From: Sorex araneus
Lineage: Eukaryota > Chordata > Mammalia > Eulipotyphla > Soricidae
Length of the DNA stretch: 64,000 nt
Assembly: GCF_027595985.1 (NCBI RefSeq)
Contig: NC_073302.1
Coordinates: 395,798,403-395,862,402 of the forward strand
Direction of reading: 5' to 3'
Shown here piece by piece: positions 1 through 13,295 of this stretch. Below the pieces are notes generated by a model. The model saw only the letters and a list, made by a program, of their open reading frames with translations, had not been told where the DNA came from and searched no databases. Every line of letters starts with the position of its first letter. The stretch's first letter is position 1. The position numbers were made by a program, and so were the translations under genes.

Positions 1-197
1 TATGCTGCATTTGCTTCTGATAGTTCTAGACTAAATTTTGTGTTTGTCTTAATATTTCTTCAAATATTACTATTATTTTTGAATTCTAAAAATGTAACTA
101 CTATTTGCATACAAAATAAAGCATATGGCCAATGTTTTTATATTATAGCTTTAATTAAAACACTCAGTTAACATTCAGCCAAAGAATACCTATGTAA

Positions 198-366
198 GGG
201 GCTAGGGAGATAATAATTCTTGTCATGCACCCAGCTGACTCAGGTTAGATTCCAGGCACCACATACAGTTCCCTAAGCCCCAACAGGAGTGATCCTGACT
301 GCAGAGTCAGGAGTCAGCCTGAGCACCTTTCAGTGTGGCTCAAAAACCAAAGCAAACAAACAAAAA
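198..366 (+). repeat. Short-type tRNA-headed SINE (shrew-like)
   Basis: The copy shows the family's diverged head (GGGGCTAGGGAGATA), a B-box-like segment (CAGGTTAGATTCC), the body phrases AGGAGTGATCCTGACTGCAGA and GTGTGGCTCAAAAACC, and a CAAA-rich tail. An old copy. Confidence 0.8.
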
Positions 367-1196
367 GAAGTCATACCAACAGAAAGAGTGATTATGTATA
401 AATTTCTGTTATGTACGGAAACAACTATATCTAAAGTACTCTTTCTCCAAATTTTGTGAGTCAGGAATTCAGTTTGTCTTTAATTTTAACTTTTGAAATG
501 TAGTGACTTAAATTTTGTTATGTTCTAAAAAATTTATAAGAAAATGTTCTAACCACAGTTATTTCCTCTTATGATCCAATTTTCAACTATAAAAATAGAT
601 TGCTATCTATAAAATATAATTGGTGTTACAATTTAGTTCAGAAAGATAGCTAGATGTTTTTAAAATCAATTAATATGCAACTTTCTGAAAACTTGTTCTG
701 TAAGCATTGCATTAAATAACAGCTCAAATATTTTTAAAATATCAACTATCACCCATGTCTTCCAGTTTTTCTGTTATTTATATATAAAATCAGTATGCAC
801 CTGACCATAAAGTGAATCATTAACAAAGTTATTTATGAGTATAATTGTCTGTGGACTAAGGGTTCTATTCATTTGCAAAATATTTTGCTCATTTTTAGAT
901 AAATGTTAACTGTTTCATAATAAAAAGTAATTTCTGATGATAATTAAATTTTTGAAGTACTATCTAATTAATTATAATATCAAATATTTTGTTTCATCTA
1001 AAGCAAAATGCACTCATACTCAAAGAACCTTGCAAAAAGCTCTAAGATATGTTAAAACTCCATTTTAATGAAAAGTTCAAGTATTAACACAATTTGACAT
1101 GTTAATTGATTATGTAATGGTTTTAGTGCAGTTTTTTTCTTTTAAGTGTACCATAGTGATTTTAAAGGTGACTTTTAAATGTGAAAAGCAAAAAGT
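367..1196. other. AT-rich intergenic DNA, nothing recognised
   Basis: Low-GC unique-looking sequence with no ORF, SINE or L1 signature that I can support. Confidence 0.6.
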
Positions 1197-1210
1197 GGAA
1201 AATTGCTATT

Positions 1211-1871
1211 TTTTTTAATTTATTTTATTGAATCACCAAGTGGAAAGTTGCAAAGTTCTCAGGCTTATATCTCAGTTATACAATGCTCAAACACCCATCC
1301 CTTCACCAGTGCCCATATTCCACCACCAATAAAAACAAAAACAAAACAAAAACAAAAACAAACAAAAAAAACCAGTATACATCCGACCCCTCACCCCCCA
1401 GCCCCCCCCCCCGTGAGTGACTGATAATTTCACTTCCTTTTCTCTTTACCTTGATTACATTCCAGATTTCAACACACAACTCACTATTGTTGTTGGAGTT
1501 TCAAAGCAGACTCACTATTTTTGTTGGAATTTATCCCCCAAGAATACAGCTCTATTAACAAGGAAATATTTGATAATAAGTTTTCCACTGATGAGAATGA
1601 AGAGATAAAATGTCGATATAATTTCTGTATTATAGTAATTAAGTCCACAGAGATTTTAGTTGGAAAATGAATCATTTCCCTTCCTGGAACAGCATGTAGC
1701 AAAAGCTTAGTTCACAGTCTCCATACATGGTTGCAAGCACTTGCTGGAACCCCAAATCCTAAAGCTGTCTCTGGTTCCTGCTCGTTCCACATCCACCGGC
1801 TGTGCAGAGGCATGGGCACCCGGGTCGAAACTCGGCCAGAGCCCGAGCTCCGACCCGTTCTGAGACTGCCC
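1211..1871 (-). mobile_element. L1-tailed retroposon, 661 bp, with 14-bp target duplication
   Basis: GGAAAATTGCTATT occurs at 1197-1210 and again at 1872-1885, a perfect target-site duplication. Poly-T follows the left copy, so the element lies on the minus strand with its A tail at the left. The 3' 250 bp or so closely matches that of the element at 19744-20828. Both resemble the 3' end of the local L1 family (compare the CAAACACCCATCCCTTCACC phrase). The 5' end (right side, about 1740-1871) is GC-richer and unlike that of the other copy. No coding capacity is seen. Confidence 0.8.
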
Positions 1872-1885
1872 GGAAAATTGCTATT

Positions 1886-2385
1886 AAGTTATATTTTAAG
1901 TGAATGAAAATTTCTTCATTTAGTCAGATTAATTTCAGTGAAATTAAATTTATAGATGGAAAATACAATATTTCAAAGAGCAAGTGTCTGTTAATTTGTG
2001 ACTAGTAGAATAAATAGGGAGAGTAATATTCATTTCTTGTGAATAAAAAGTGGTGTTTTAAGAGAAAATTAAAATAGCATCTTAAAGGAAGTACCTGGAA
2101 CATCAACTAAACTTATTCATACTACTCTTTCTTGTAAATGGAGAGCATCATATCCAAAATTTTATATAATGTGGATGGCTATAAATGATAAAAGTTAGAA
2201 GTCTCTTTGGGAGTCTAGCACTCATCAGCAAATATGCAAAATATCTATCCTGGAGGTAAAAATTGAGATGACAAAGAAAGAAGGGAGAAAGTAAGGATGT
2301 TTTAGAAGCAAATCTACAGATATGTGATATTAATGAAACTGCTGGAACAGTGCAACAGGTATGGTGTTTTATTTGCAAACAGCCC
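1886..2385. other. AT-rich intergenic DNA, nothing recognised
   Basis: No repeat or coding signal that I can support. Confidence 0.5.
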
Positions 2386-2518
2386 ACCTAGATTTGACCC
2401 CCAATGTCCAAAATGGTCTTCCTGGCATCTCTAGGAATGATTTCTGTGTTTGGAGCCAGGAGTAAGCCCTGAGCATCACCAGGTATGCCCCACCAAATAA
2501 ATAAATAAATAAATAATG
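2386..2518 (+). repeat. 5'-damaged short-type SINE with AAAT tail
   Basis: The body phrase GGAGCCAGGAGTAAGCCCTG and the closing GAGCATCACCAGGTATGCCCC are clear. The copy ends in about five AAAT units. The tRNA-like head is missing or unrecognisable. Confidence 0.75.
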
Positions 2519-3083
2519 GATAAAATCATGCAGTGAGGGCTGCTGTTAGAGTTAAAGGGGTTAAAGTCATAAGAACAGGAAATGTTTGGATAAAGAAATA
2601 GATACATTTAATAAGAGTGAAAGTCTTTGGAGCTGAAGAGTTCCACCCTATGAGGGTCTAGTGAGTAGCATCATTGATTTGAATGCTAAGAAACCAAAAC
2701 AGAAGGAATTAAAGAATAGTGTGATAAAAAGCCAAGTCAATAAAGAAAAGAGAAACCCTCGTGAAGCTAAAGAGGGATGTATAAATAAGTGCAAAGAAGA
2801 CATAATACCACTGTATGACACAGACAATTAAGTGTAGACCAGGTATTGATCAATAATAATAAGACAATGCTCTCAAGACAACAATGAGTATTAAAGAGAA
2901 CAATGGATTTATTGATTTTTATATGTCTGTGGAAAGATTTCAGAGTGAATAGCATTATCAATCTCAGTTTGGGTTTCTGGTGACAAAATAAAGACAATGT
3001 TCTAGAAAAAGTTTAGACTATAACCTTTTAATTAACTAATTAATTATGTAGTTTTAGGAAAGTGTATTTCCTAAATTATGTAG

Positions 3084-3242
3084 TTTTGGGCCACACCTGA
3101 TGATGCTCAGAGCTTATTCCTGGGTCTGTGTCCTGGGATCACTCCCAAAGGTGCTCAGGAACCATATGTAGTACTGGAATTTGAACCAGAGTCAGTTATA
3201 TGCAAGGCAAGAACTTTTACTGCCTGTAAGATCTCTCTAGCT
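3084..3242 (-). repeat. Short-type SINE, antisense
   Basis: Reads as the reverse complement of the short SINE: GGGCCACACCTGATGATGCTC, a central CTCAGGAACCATATG and a terminal GATCTCTCTAGCTG. Degenerate. Confidence 0.8.
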
Positions 3243-4129
3243 GTGAATTTTTTCATTTTAGAAGTTCAGGAACGTAGGAAGAAGCAAAAGCCACTAAGAA
3301 ATATACAGATAATAAAAATGTCCTGTTACTATTACCACTATGTTTCTCAAAGTAAATGTTTTTACTTTTTATAAAACCTTTATTTTGTGTTTTATTATGG
3401 CTCTGAGATCACCATTAAAATGAACAAATAATCATTGACTATGATTCTAATATTCTTTATAAAATAATAGTTACTTTCTAGTACAGACTGTATATCAGAA
3501 TCACAGAGTTACCACAATCTTTCACATTCATTAGTGAAAAAATACCTCATGTCCTTGAATAGTGACTTCATGCTGAGTTTCTGTCTGGCTCCCCTTGCAC
3601 TATTATATCTGCATGACAAAAATTTAGTAAGGAAGCATAGCAAAAGACATTGCTTGAGATATATCTTAGTTTCTGGTCTAATATAATATAAATAAATCCG
3701 AGAGAAATAAAAATACCTTATTTGCTTATTGCAAACATGAAAGGAATAAGCAACATTATAGTGTTGTTAAATATATCATTTAAATTTTAAATCTTCCTCA
3801 AGGCTTTTACTTATTTAGCAGTTGCTCCAATATTTTTATCACTTAAATGAAACTCTTTTCATTGATTTAGGTGTATATTTATACTAAGACAATTTTATTT
3901 TTGTCACATACAAAATTTATATAATAATGAATCATCTGTGAAATTCTAACTTTACCCTAGAAGATTATATTTACATGCATCTAATTCTCACAATATCACC
4001 ATTAAATTAATGCTATTTTACTTTTTTTATTATCTGTAAAAAATACAGACAGGACTTATATAAGTATATATAAGTAGCAGAAATTATGTAAGGTCTAAGG
4101 GTATTGTTTGGACAATTAAAACATATTTT
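3243..4129. other. AT-rich intergenic DNA, nothing recognised
   Basis: No ORF or repeat signature that I can support. Confidence 0.5.
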
Positions 4130-4305
4130 GAGTACTGGAGAGAAAATACATAAGAAAAGGCACTTACCTTGTATGTGCCTCTGAACAATTCTAGTTGGAA
4201 TCCTTGATACCATATATAGTCCCCGGGCACTGCCAGGAGTCATTCCTGAGCAGAGCCAGAAATAGTCCCTGAGCACTACCAGATGTGGCCCCGAGACCAA
4301 AAACA
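4130..4305 (+). repeat. Short-type SINE
   Basis: Degenerate head (ACTGGAGAGAAAATACATAAG), the CACTGCCAGGAGTCATTCC body and a terminal GATGTGGCCCCGAGACCAAA identify it. Confidence 0.75.
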
Positions 4306-7300
4306 TAATTTGAATTAAAACATGTTTAAAATATTTCTCCTTTGCCTAAGTACTCATGAGAAATCGATTTCATCCAAATGAATACATTTATGTAAGAAAG
4401 GTTTTGTTTTTGATCATAAAGGCATTAATAAAAAACAGAATAGATTAAACTGAAGAAGCTAATGTAAGACTGAGAAATTTCCATGTCTACTTAATTTTTC
4501 TTTTGGACCTAAGTTTTTAGTTTAGCAAATGCATTACAGAAATCTTTGCGTGACAAGAAAAAAGGCATCTCAATTGCTTTATTCCCAAGCTCTGAATTTT
4601 CGTTAATTCAATTGTTACTTCATACATACCAAGAGTGATCTTTAAAATATCAGTTGCCGTATACACTGCCTAAGGAAAGAGTTGAGTCTCAGTTTAAACT
4701 TCTAGATAAAATTTGAGTTGGTGCTAGAGGCAAAAGCACCTAAAACAGCAAAGATGACTAAATGTCTGTGAAATATGAATCTGTATTTGTGTAAAGCATT
4801 CTTTTGCATTTAAACAGAACTTGCATGTTATGTTTGAATGAAAATACAAACATCAAATCGGTATTGTAAGAAAATTTGAAGGAAAAAATGCCTTAAACTT
4901 CCTGCAGATTAGTTCTATGAGATACAATACGGCTTTCTGTGATTCAGATGAGGAAAAGTACAAGTCCAAAAAAATACACCTAAGAAAGAGGATAGCATTA
5001 CTCTTATTTACGAAGGGATAGTTATTGAGTACAAGGATTATGGCTTTCATTGTTTAAATCTTTATTTTTACAGATGCATGAATGTGTGTACATGGGTGTG
5101 TACAAGTGTAAATGAACAAAATGCAACAGAAAGGAGTATTTATATCTGGCATGGACTTTTAATAGTTCTGTTTGGAAAACTTAACACAAATTTTGCTTTA
5201 TTTTGAAACAATTCTTTTAGTTGAAAGCAAATTTAAAACATTCTATCTGTTAAGCAAAATATTTTTTTCCTTATGAGGTAAATCTCAAAGGGATGTTTTT
5301 ATTTTACCAGGATAGTAAATCTGTATCAAGTTTCATTAGCATTAAATGATTATATATTTATCACTCCATTGTTTTGCTTTCAATATGCCCCACCCTCTCT
5401 CTCTTTCATGCTCTCTTCTCTGGTGTGAAGCAAGACTAAGAATTCTGTTATCTTTCTTGTGAGGAGGGTGTATTTCTGTTTCCCAAGTGAGAGGCATTGT
5501 TCCTCTCTGAGGTGATTTCCTACCTGTCTCTGTCTTTATCTTGTGCTTCCTTACCATTTTGTCCATTAAAATGCATGCTCCTGCTTAGAAAGAATAGATT
5601 AATGTTCCTAAGGATTATCTGACCCGATTCAGACTTTCCAATACTTCTAGCCTCAAAGGCTTCATCTTTTCCAGTTTTTCCATGAGCAGCACATACACAC
5701 ACACCCCACCCCCTCAGCTCTACTTCATGAAAAGTTTTCTGCTCCTAGAAAAATTAGCATTTGAGACTTTCTCTTCCTTTCGATTATCTTCAATTTTATG
5801 GTAGGTGGTGACTCACTATTTTGTCTCACATCATAGATATTTACTCCTGACCTACATTAAATATTTTTATGGGGATGTCAACTATTTTTGTCTCACTCCG
5901 ATACTCATACCCTGGGGGGGCAGCACACATGTTTTGGCTTCTTATTTCAGGAACTAGGCTAGGAGTTACGTATTTAGGCAACTAAGATACATTCTTTGTG
6001 GTCAGGAAAGACACATGATAATTTGGGGAAAATATGTGTACGGGAAACATTTTGGTACAGCAATGTGCATGCAAATAGATATATGTGCATATCAGGTTTA
6101 TGATTAGGAAATGATCTTAGAGATGAAGTATCAGGTGAAAAGATTTTAAAAAATCTAATTAGGGCTTTTGTAAGAGACAATGTATGGCAATTGGGTTGAA
6201 ACAATTAAAATATACCTTTTTACTCTGGTACGTACAATGTGGAGTATATTATAAATACCTTGTAATATCTGGGACAAACTTCTACTGTAAGAACTTGGAA
6301 AATAAATCAGAAATCCTAGTAGCACCAGGTTACTTAAAGTCAGTTTTAGAATGTTAATATATACTTGATATAGGTTAATAATATTGTATTTTCTTTTTAA
6401 TTGCACTATGTCATCAAGTCTACAACTTTTGAGGCCATTGAAAATATGTAATACCTAAAAATTGAGTCATTAAATCAAGAAAATTTAGCTGAGATAGCAG
6501 AACCAGGCAATTCATTGTCAGGTGGTAGAATAAAAAGACTATGGTGAAAGAAGAGGTAAAACATACTGGGAGATGAGAGAGATAAAACAAATTAATGTTA
6601 ACTACCAAAGAATTTGGGACAATATGTTCATTGTAAAGAAGTATGAATGAAAAAGGAAGGCTTGGTTGGTGGTAATATTGGATTTAAAAAATTAAATCTT
6701 ACGGAAGTCAAGGATATCTTTTTATCTCCAATGTTGACAGAAATATGAATTTGGGAGTTTTAAATAGATTTATATCAGAGATATTGATTTGGAAAATATA
6801 AGACTATACAAACTTGTTTAATATATGATGTGAAATATCGTTTCCCCAAAAGGGGGGAAAAAGGAAAAAAAGGATAAAAGAAAATAGGGAGAGGAAACAA
6901 AAAAGTACTAAAAGAGAAGTGTATTTTAAGCCAAAATTCTGCATATTCTGATGTTATTAGCCCTAGTCAGTTTCTTATTAGCTTTAGTCAATAAATACTA
7001 AAGTACTAAAAAAATAAATAAATACTAAGTACTAAAAAAATAAACACAGTTGATGAAGCATATTTATATATTCTGTAAGGTGCTCAAAATTTGCTCCAGC
7101 AGTGGTTAAAATTGTTTTTATTAACTTTCAACACAGGCCTTCATTTGTCTTCAGCACAATTAGTTCATACTAGCCCATTGCATTCTGGCTTGTGACTCAG
7201 CCTGTTTTGGAGTACATTTAGGAATTCCATCAAATCCAGTCATACTTTTCACTTCATAGGATTAAACAATCTATAAGGTACTGAGGGTGTTTTATGTTTT

Positions 7301-7460
7301 GATTCAATTATTTCTGCTCTTATTTGTTTCTATTTTCTTACCAATACCACATTAACTTTCACCTATCATCCCCTATGCCCACCCCAACACCCCATCAAAT
7401 ATCAACCATTATCATCACCACCATCACACCATACCACACAAGTAACTAGGAAAAATAATA
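4306..7460. other. 3.2 kb without a gene
   Basis: AT-rich sequence with no supported gene. It includes a C/T-rich stretch at about 5380-5560 and a short tandem duplication around 6995-7045 (units containing ACTAAAAAAATAAA). No lineage SINE or L1 is seen. Small ORFs here have no recognisable products. Confidence 0.5.
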
Positions 7461-7714
7461 TCTCTGTCACTGTCATCCCGTTGCTCATCGATTTGTTCAA
7501 GTGGGCACCAGTAACGTCTCTCGTCTCTCAATTGTGAGACTTATTTGTTACTGTATTTGGCACATCCAATACACCGCAGGTAGCTTGCCACACTCTGACG
7601 TGCAGGGCAATACTCTCGGTAGCTTGCCAGGCTCTCCTAGACGGGCAGAGGGATCGAACACAGGTCGGCTGCATGAAAGGCGAATGCCTTACTGCTGTGC
7701 TATTGCTGTGCTAA
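7461..7714 (-). repeat. Long-type tRNA-headed SINE, antisense
   Basis: Starts TCACTGTCATCCCGTTGCTC and contains GCACCAGTAACGTCTC and two TAGCTTGCCA phrases. It ends with the antisense tRNA-like head (CGAACACAGGTCGGCTGCATG). It is well preserved and therefore fairly young. Confidence 0.9.
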
Positions 7715-8999
7715 GTAATGAAAATTACAAATTGGGCAGAAAGATTACTTTGTAGCAATCTGGTACAGAGGTAGGGTCCTTTTATTCTATTCAATAGCAT
7801 ACAGGAAGTACTTCCCATTGTCTTAGACAACATTGGAGCTAATACCTTTAGATAGAATATATGCATGGAGTTTTTACAGTTACTGGAAAAACACATATGA
7901 GTCATATTTTCAAGAGTAAAGTTTTTTTTTATAATTAAGTTTGTTTATTGAAATTTAGTCTAACAAATTAAAGAATTGGTAGGCTTTTGTGGTCAACTAT
8001 TTATAAAAGTAGGGTTTTAACTGTGTATATATCTACACACGTATGTATTTATATATAAAGTTTTGATCATATTTCTGAAAGAAGATACCAAAGATATTTT
8101 ATAGTGTTCAAGTAAGAATCACAATCTCTTGACATTATAATTATCCTAATGAATACTTTATCTCTCTTAAGATTTCAAATATTACTATATTTTCTCCTTT
8201 ATTATTTTTTTAAGTTGATGAATATGTACATATGTACATATACACACATTTATATAGATATATATATCTTTCAATTGAACAGAGAAAACTGGTTTTCTGC
8301 CAATTCCTGTCTAAATTGTAACCTATGCAGTTCATTTTAAAGCACTCATTTATCATTCACAAATTAACCTTACACAAGATAGCAGTTCTCATTTACATTT
8401 CTGTCCTATGAAGAATAAACCTTGAGCATCAAACAAATAATGGAAGTTGAAGCTGTGAGGCATAGTTAATGCAATGAGGATTTTTAATGGCATCTTATAA
8501 TTATAGGCAATGATAACGGACTATAAATCTTTATTTCCCAAGTGCTGCAGCCATTAGCAATTGAATGATATGTAAATTATAGTGGATATATCAAAGAACT
8601 TTAATGCCAAAATCATCTTGCAGTATTTTAGCTCAAATCTTGGTTATTGGAATTGAATATAAGATATTTAGTAAATAACATAACCATAAACAATTCAGAA
8701 TGATTTTAAATGTTTGGTTATTTTCTTTATAAAATTAAAACATGATATACGACCATGATACTGTCTGTGACTTTTCCCCAAGTACAATAATCCATGTTTC
8801 TGACAATCATAATTATAAACAAATATATATTTAATTGTGGTTCTAGTGAACAACAAGCAGCATTGCAAAATTTAGACATCTGAGTTTTGCTGCATGAACT
8901 TTTCCTAGTAAATTTGATTTTCTAACTTTATTGTATACAATATTTTACTGTCCCAAAATCTGTGGAACATTTGCCGGTCTGCTTCTGATAGTCCCTGTT
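7715..8999. other. AT-rich intergenic DNA
   Basis: No gene. Includes a TA/CA-rich stretch at about 8218-8270 and a unique-looking segment at 8525-8585. Confidence 0.5.
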
Positions 9000-9160
9000 A
9001 TTTTTATTTATGGTTGAGACCACACCTGACAGTGCTCAGTGGCTCTGTCAGGCCCTATACTCAGGTGTCACTCTCAGTATGCCTCGGTGCGTTAGGGCTC
9101 TAATCCAGACCTCCCACATGCAAATCACTCAGCTCACTGTGTTCTCTTTATGGCCCCATT
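9000..9160 (-). repeat. Short-type SINE, antisense, degenerate
   Basis: GACCACACCTGACAGTGCTCA at the left and GTTCTCTTTATGGCCCC at the right frame a diverged copy. Confidence 0.65.
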
Positions 9161-9619
9161 AGTGCCTATTTTTATGAAAAGTTATGGGCCTACCTTATAC
9201 ATTTAAAGATATTTTCTCTAACCATTTTCTTATAAAAGAGTCCTAACAAAATGTCTAATTTCTGACATCTTTCCTGTTCCCAACAGCTCCATTCTGAATT
9301 TATGCCCCCTGTCTTGAATCTTGTGCTCTAGGGATAGAGACAACAGAATGCTTCAGTTAATGGTATATTTCTGACTCACCACCACTTGATGACTGAACAC
9401 TCCTAATATTTAGAGATATCACTTTTGCGTTTAGACTTATTCAAAGTGATTTACTATCTTCCTAAATGCTCTTGCACAATTAAAATTTGTCTTATATATA
9501 ATGTGTATATTGAAATTAAATAAGAAGATACATTTTTATATGGCTTTCAGCCGAACTCTCAGGGGAAATTTACCACATAGCCAACTAATAAATAATAATG
9601 TTTAAGCTTGGCATCCAGA

Positions 9620-9715
9620 ACTGTTTAAGTGCTTCTCAGAAATTAGTCCATTAATCTTCATGAGACTGCCTGTAAAGTAGACAGCAAGTTATCTTATTCT
9701 TCCCAATTTTTTTTT
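9620..9715 (-). repeat. Possible MIR relic, antisense
   Basis: The ATTAATCTTCATGAGACTGCC stretch followed by a TATTCTTCCC-like tract resembles the antisense MIR core. Highly diverged, so low certainty. Confidence 0.35.
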
Positions 9716-10432
9716 TTAATCCCACTTTGCTCTCTATCCCACAGAGCCTAATTTCTGCTCTGCTGTGGCCACATGCTAAAGACAACACTTTGGGTGCTTC
9801 TCTGCAAAGTAGAAAGCATAAGCAGGAGAAGCTCTGTGTTCCCTCTTTAGAGATCATCCAGGAAATCCACACCAGGCCCTCCAGGGTTCTGTTTAGATGG
9901 CAAAATGCACGGTTGGAAGAGGTAACGCCACTGAATATACATGAGGTCTGAGTCATTGACCATTTCTCGAGTTTATAAACAAAGTCTCACTTCTTTTGGT
10001 GGAGACCTTGATACCTCTTCTGCGTTCTTTGTTGGCTCTGAAAAGATTATTAGTGAACATAGATTAGATGTAGATCAAAAATCTCCAGTTAAGTTTATGT
10101 ATTTGAAGAGAGTATTTAATTTTCCTTTGATTGACATATGATAGAGTAACAAAGGAGGGCTTCAAGACCTGTTCTTTGACAATAAAGGACTATTATGGGG
10201 AGGAAAAACACCTTAAAATATGCTTCGCAAATAAAAAAATTAGGTATTTTAAATCTTTTACCACATGTCTGTGTAAAGTATTCTTGTTTCCCCCAAGAAA
10301 ACTCTGTGTCATATTGAGATCAAGGAAAATGTGTGACTATGATGAACTTTTTAATTTATTATGTGGGGTTCACAAAATCAGACCTCCCGATTATGACCTG
10401 TACATATTAATATAATATTCAATAATTATACT
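9716..10432. other. Intergenic DNA without supported gene
   Basis: Contains overlapping small ORFs on both strands (9651-9956 minus, 9727-10415 plus) with no recognisable product. I treat them as chance. Confidence 0.45.
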
Positions 10433-10686
10433 GTAGCACTGTAGCACTGTCATCCCATTGTTCATCGATTTGCTTGAATGAGCACCAGTAATATCTCTAT
10501 TGTGAGACTCGTTGTTACTATTTTTGAAATATTGAATACACCACGGATAGTTTGCCAGGCTCTGCCACGTAGGCAGGATACTCTTCTTGGTAGCTTGTCA
10601 GGCTCTCCGAGAGGGATGAAGGAATTGAACTTGGGTCGACCAAGTGAAAGGCAAACGCCCTACCTGTTGTGCTATCACTTTAGTCT
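10433..10686 (-). repeat. Long-type SINE, antisense, with 13-bp target duplication
   Basis: CAATAATTATACT at 10420-10432 and 10687-10699 flanks a complete antisense copy. The copy runs from GTAGCACTGTCATCCC to the tRNA-like head and CTATCACTTTAGTCT. Confidence 0.93.
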
Positions 10687-10825
10687 CAATAATTATACTA
10701 TTATTCAATAATTAACTAAGTCTGAAATAAAAAATTATAATATCATAAGTCACTGATTATAAAGCAGATCCTATAATTTGAAAAATTCAAACTTTTCCAT
10801 AACACACAATAATTAATACTTTACT

Positions 10826-10968
10826 TTTGTTTGGGCACATCCAGCAGTACTTAGGGACTCTACACAGAGGGTCACTCTTGGAAGTGCTTGAGAGACCAAT
10901 AGGTATCTAGAATAAAACCAGGGACACAAACATACAGGGCATGTGCTCAGTTCATTGAACTATCTGAA
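10826..10968 (-). repeat. Short-type SINE, antisense, degenerate
   Basis: GGGCACATCCAGCAGTACTTA and TCACTCTTGGAAGTGCTTG match the diverged antisense body. Confidence 0.65.
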
Positions 10969-12662
10969 AGATCAATGTATGATATTTTAAATTATTTTCT
11001 ATTAAACCACCAAGAGATATATTTATATTCTGTTTCTTCCCATTCTTCACTGCTTCAAGTTCTTTCTTCTAATGGTTTAACATTTCTAAATATAAACAAG
11101 AATGGAACACAAAGCTCACTTATTTTCATAATAAGAATTGGACTATTTCTTTATTACGTGCAACACTGATAGCTTGCTATTCCCAAATATTCACGGATTC
11201 AAGGGGAAACCAATGACTCAATTAACTTCTACTTGAATAGTTACCAGCTGTTGGGAAAAGGTCTGTGTACTAAGGGAAAAATTATTCAACTGGAGAGTGA
11301 CAAATGAATAAGCATGAAGTCACATCCGCCTCCCAGTGAGTGATGTGACAACAAATATCATTTGTTTCATTAGTGGCACTTGAAGGGGTGCTCAAGGTGT
11401 TCTTAATATCTTTTTGTTCCCCCTCTCTCTCCCTTTCCTCTCTCTCCTCTCTTCTCCCTCCCCCAACGCCCAACAAATACCACAAAAATCATACTTCCTA
11501 AAAGGGAAATACAGTGGAATAGAATAAAAATATACTCTGTCTTATTTAATGAATTATGTATAGGTCGTAACATATATTTTCATAGGAATATTTACCTCTG
11601 TCAGTACTCATTCATCATGATATTGTTTGTTTCTTTAAAACCCAAATAGAGTAAATGATTAAGTAACCTTTTCCCTTTGGAATATTTACCAGATAATTTA
11701 TTATAAATAATTGATTCTGAAGAATTTGAAGGCCTACAAAATCACCTAAAATTCCTTTCTGTCATAAACAGGACATAATTAGTATTTCCTAATTCAAAAT
11801 ACTTTCTCTATTTTTTCTATAATTTACAAAATAGCAACCTGTAATTGTATGCAAAGTCCATGCTTAGTAATTAAATATTGAGATAGAAAAATACATGTTA
11901 CTGATTTATAGATATCACTTCTCTATAGATAACATGTGTGGCTTTCTATGTCCTTTGATATAAATGTTATCTTTAACTGTATGCTGAAGAAAAGATAAAG
12001 AACAGAAGGTGTGTGTTATCTTGAAATGAATAAATTAGTTACAGTTGGAGAAACTTACATGGGAAAATTGTAAAGCATTTGGTTTATGGTTAATATCTGA
12101 GAAATGTACAATTATTAATTATTTTACATATATTTCATGTTTATATATTTCTTGAACATTTATTTTTAAAACATTTCTTGGTCAGATATTTTTATTTATT
12201 TGGTTTATTACTCACTTTAATTCAGTACTCATATATTTTACTCTTGGTTTAGGACAAGACTTTATTTTTGTAATTAGCCTTATGTATACCTAGCTATTTA
12301 CTTTAATTGAAGTAAATAATACAAGTCTTAAGGCCTTTTATTGGTGAACCCTACAACTGGGTTTAGTTAAGATAAGCCTTCTATTTTATTTTTGGACTAA
12401 GATATCATCTAATCTTTCTCAAAGATCAGGATATCTGAAATTCTCTGGATGTCATGTTAATTTTATTATTGTAATTCCCCATATTGGTTTCATATGTCGA
12501 AACCTTAGCTTTCACATAGATAAAAAGTGGTCCTCTTCAGAGTCTGTGTTACATACATGGTTTATAAAATATCCATTTTTAACTTATGAGCTATTACAGA
12601 TAAAAACTAATTATACATTATTTCTGATATTGAAGCATTAGTAATTTAATATTTTTGTGGCA
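10969..12662. other. AT-rich intergenic DNA
   Basis: No gene recognised. A CT-rich patch lies at about 11418-11465. Confidence 0.5.
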
Positions 12663-12671
12663 TTATGTGTA

Positions 12672-12907
12672 ACCACTGTCACTGTCACTATCGTCCCATT
12701 GCTCATTGATTTGTTCGACCGGGCACCAGTAACATCTCCACTGTGAGACTTGTTACTGTTTTTGGCATAGCCATGGGTAGCTTGCCAGGCTCTGCAGAGC
12801 AGGCAAGATACTCTCAGTAGCTTGCCGAGCTCTCCAAGATGGGCGGAGGAATCGAATCCTGGTCTGTTTTGTGCAAGGCGAACCCACTGTGCTATCACTC
12901 CAGCCCG
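12672..12907 (-). repeat. Long-type SINE, antisense, with 9-bp target duplication
   Basis: TTATGTGTA at 12663-12671 and 12908-12916 flanks the copy. It begins ACCACTGTCACTGTCAC and ends with the head sequence CTATCACTCCAGCCC. Confidence 0.92.
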
Positions 12908-13295
12908 TTATGTGTAGTATCAAATGATTTTGGTTTTCTCTAAAATATAAAGACTCATGATATTTGGAAAAGAATGATAAAAATCCAGCTCCATCAATTG
13001 TTTAACCTCTATGTTAATTACTAAGGTAATAGTTTACTGCCAAATTAATATGCTGGACAAGAATACACGCAACATACATACACACGCACACAAATACACA
13101 CACCTTTATATACAAAGGCAATAAACCAATATTCATTAATACTTTAATATTTTTCCTTCTCTATTTCTGAAAGCATTATGTAAGACTTGCTATAACAAAG
13201 GGGGAAAAAAGTCATGGTGAATATTCCTGCTTCACTTTTTTAGTTTTGGTTATCAACCTTTTCAGAAGAGTGAAATATCTTATCAGTCTCACCTC

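Noticed and set aside
7501..7755. Several 70-95 codon ORFs over SINEs (for example 7501-7755, 10478-10711, 15919-16203, 58834-59070)
   Set aside because: They translate SINE bodies. Similar peptides recur wherever the same SINE occurs.
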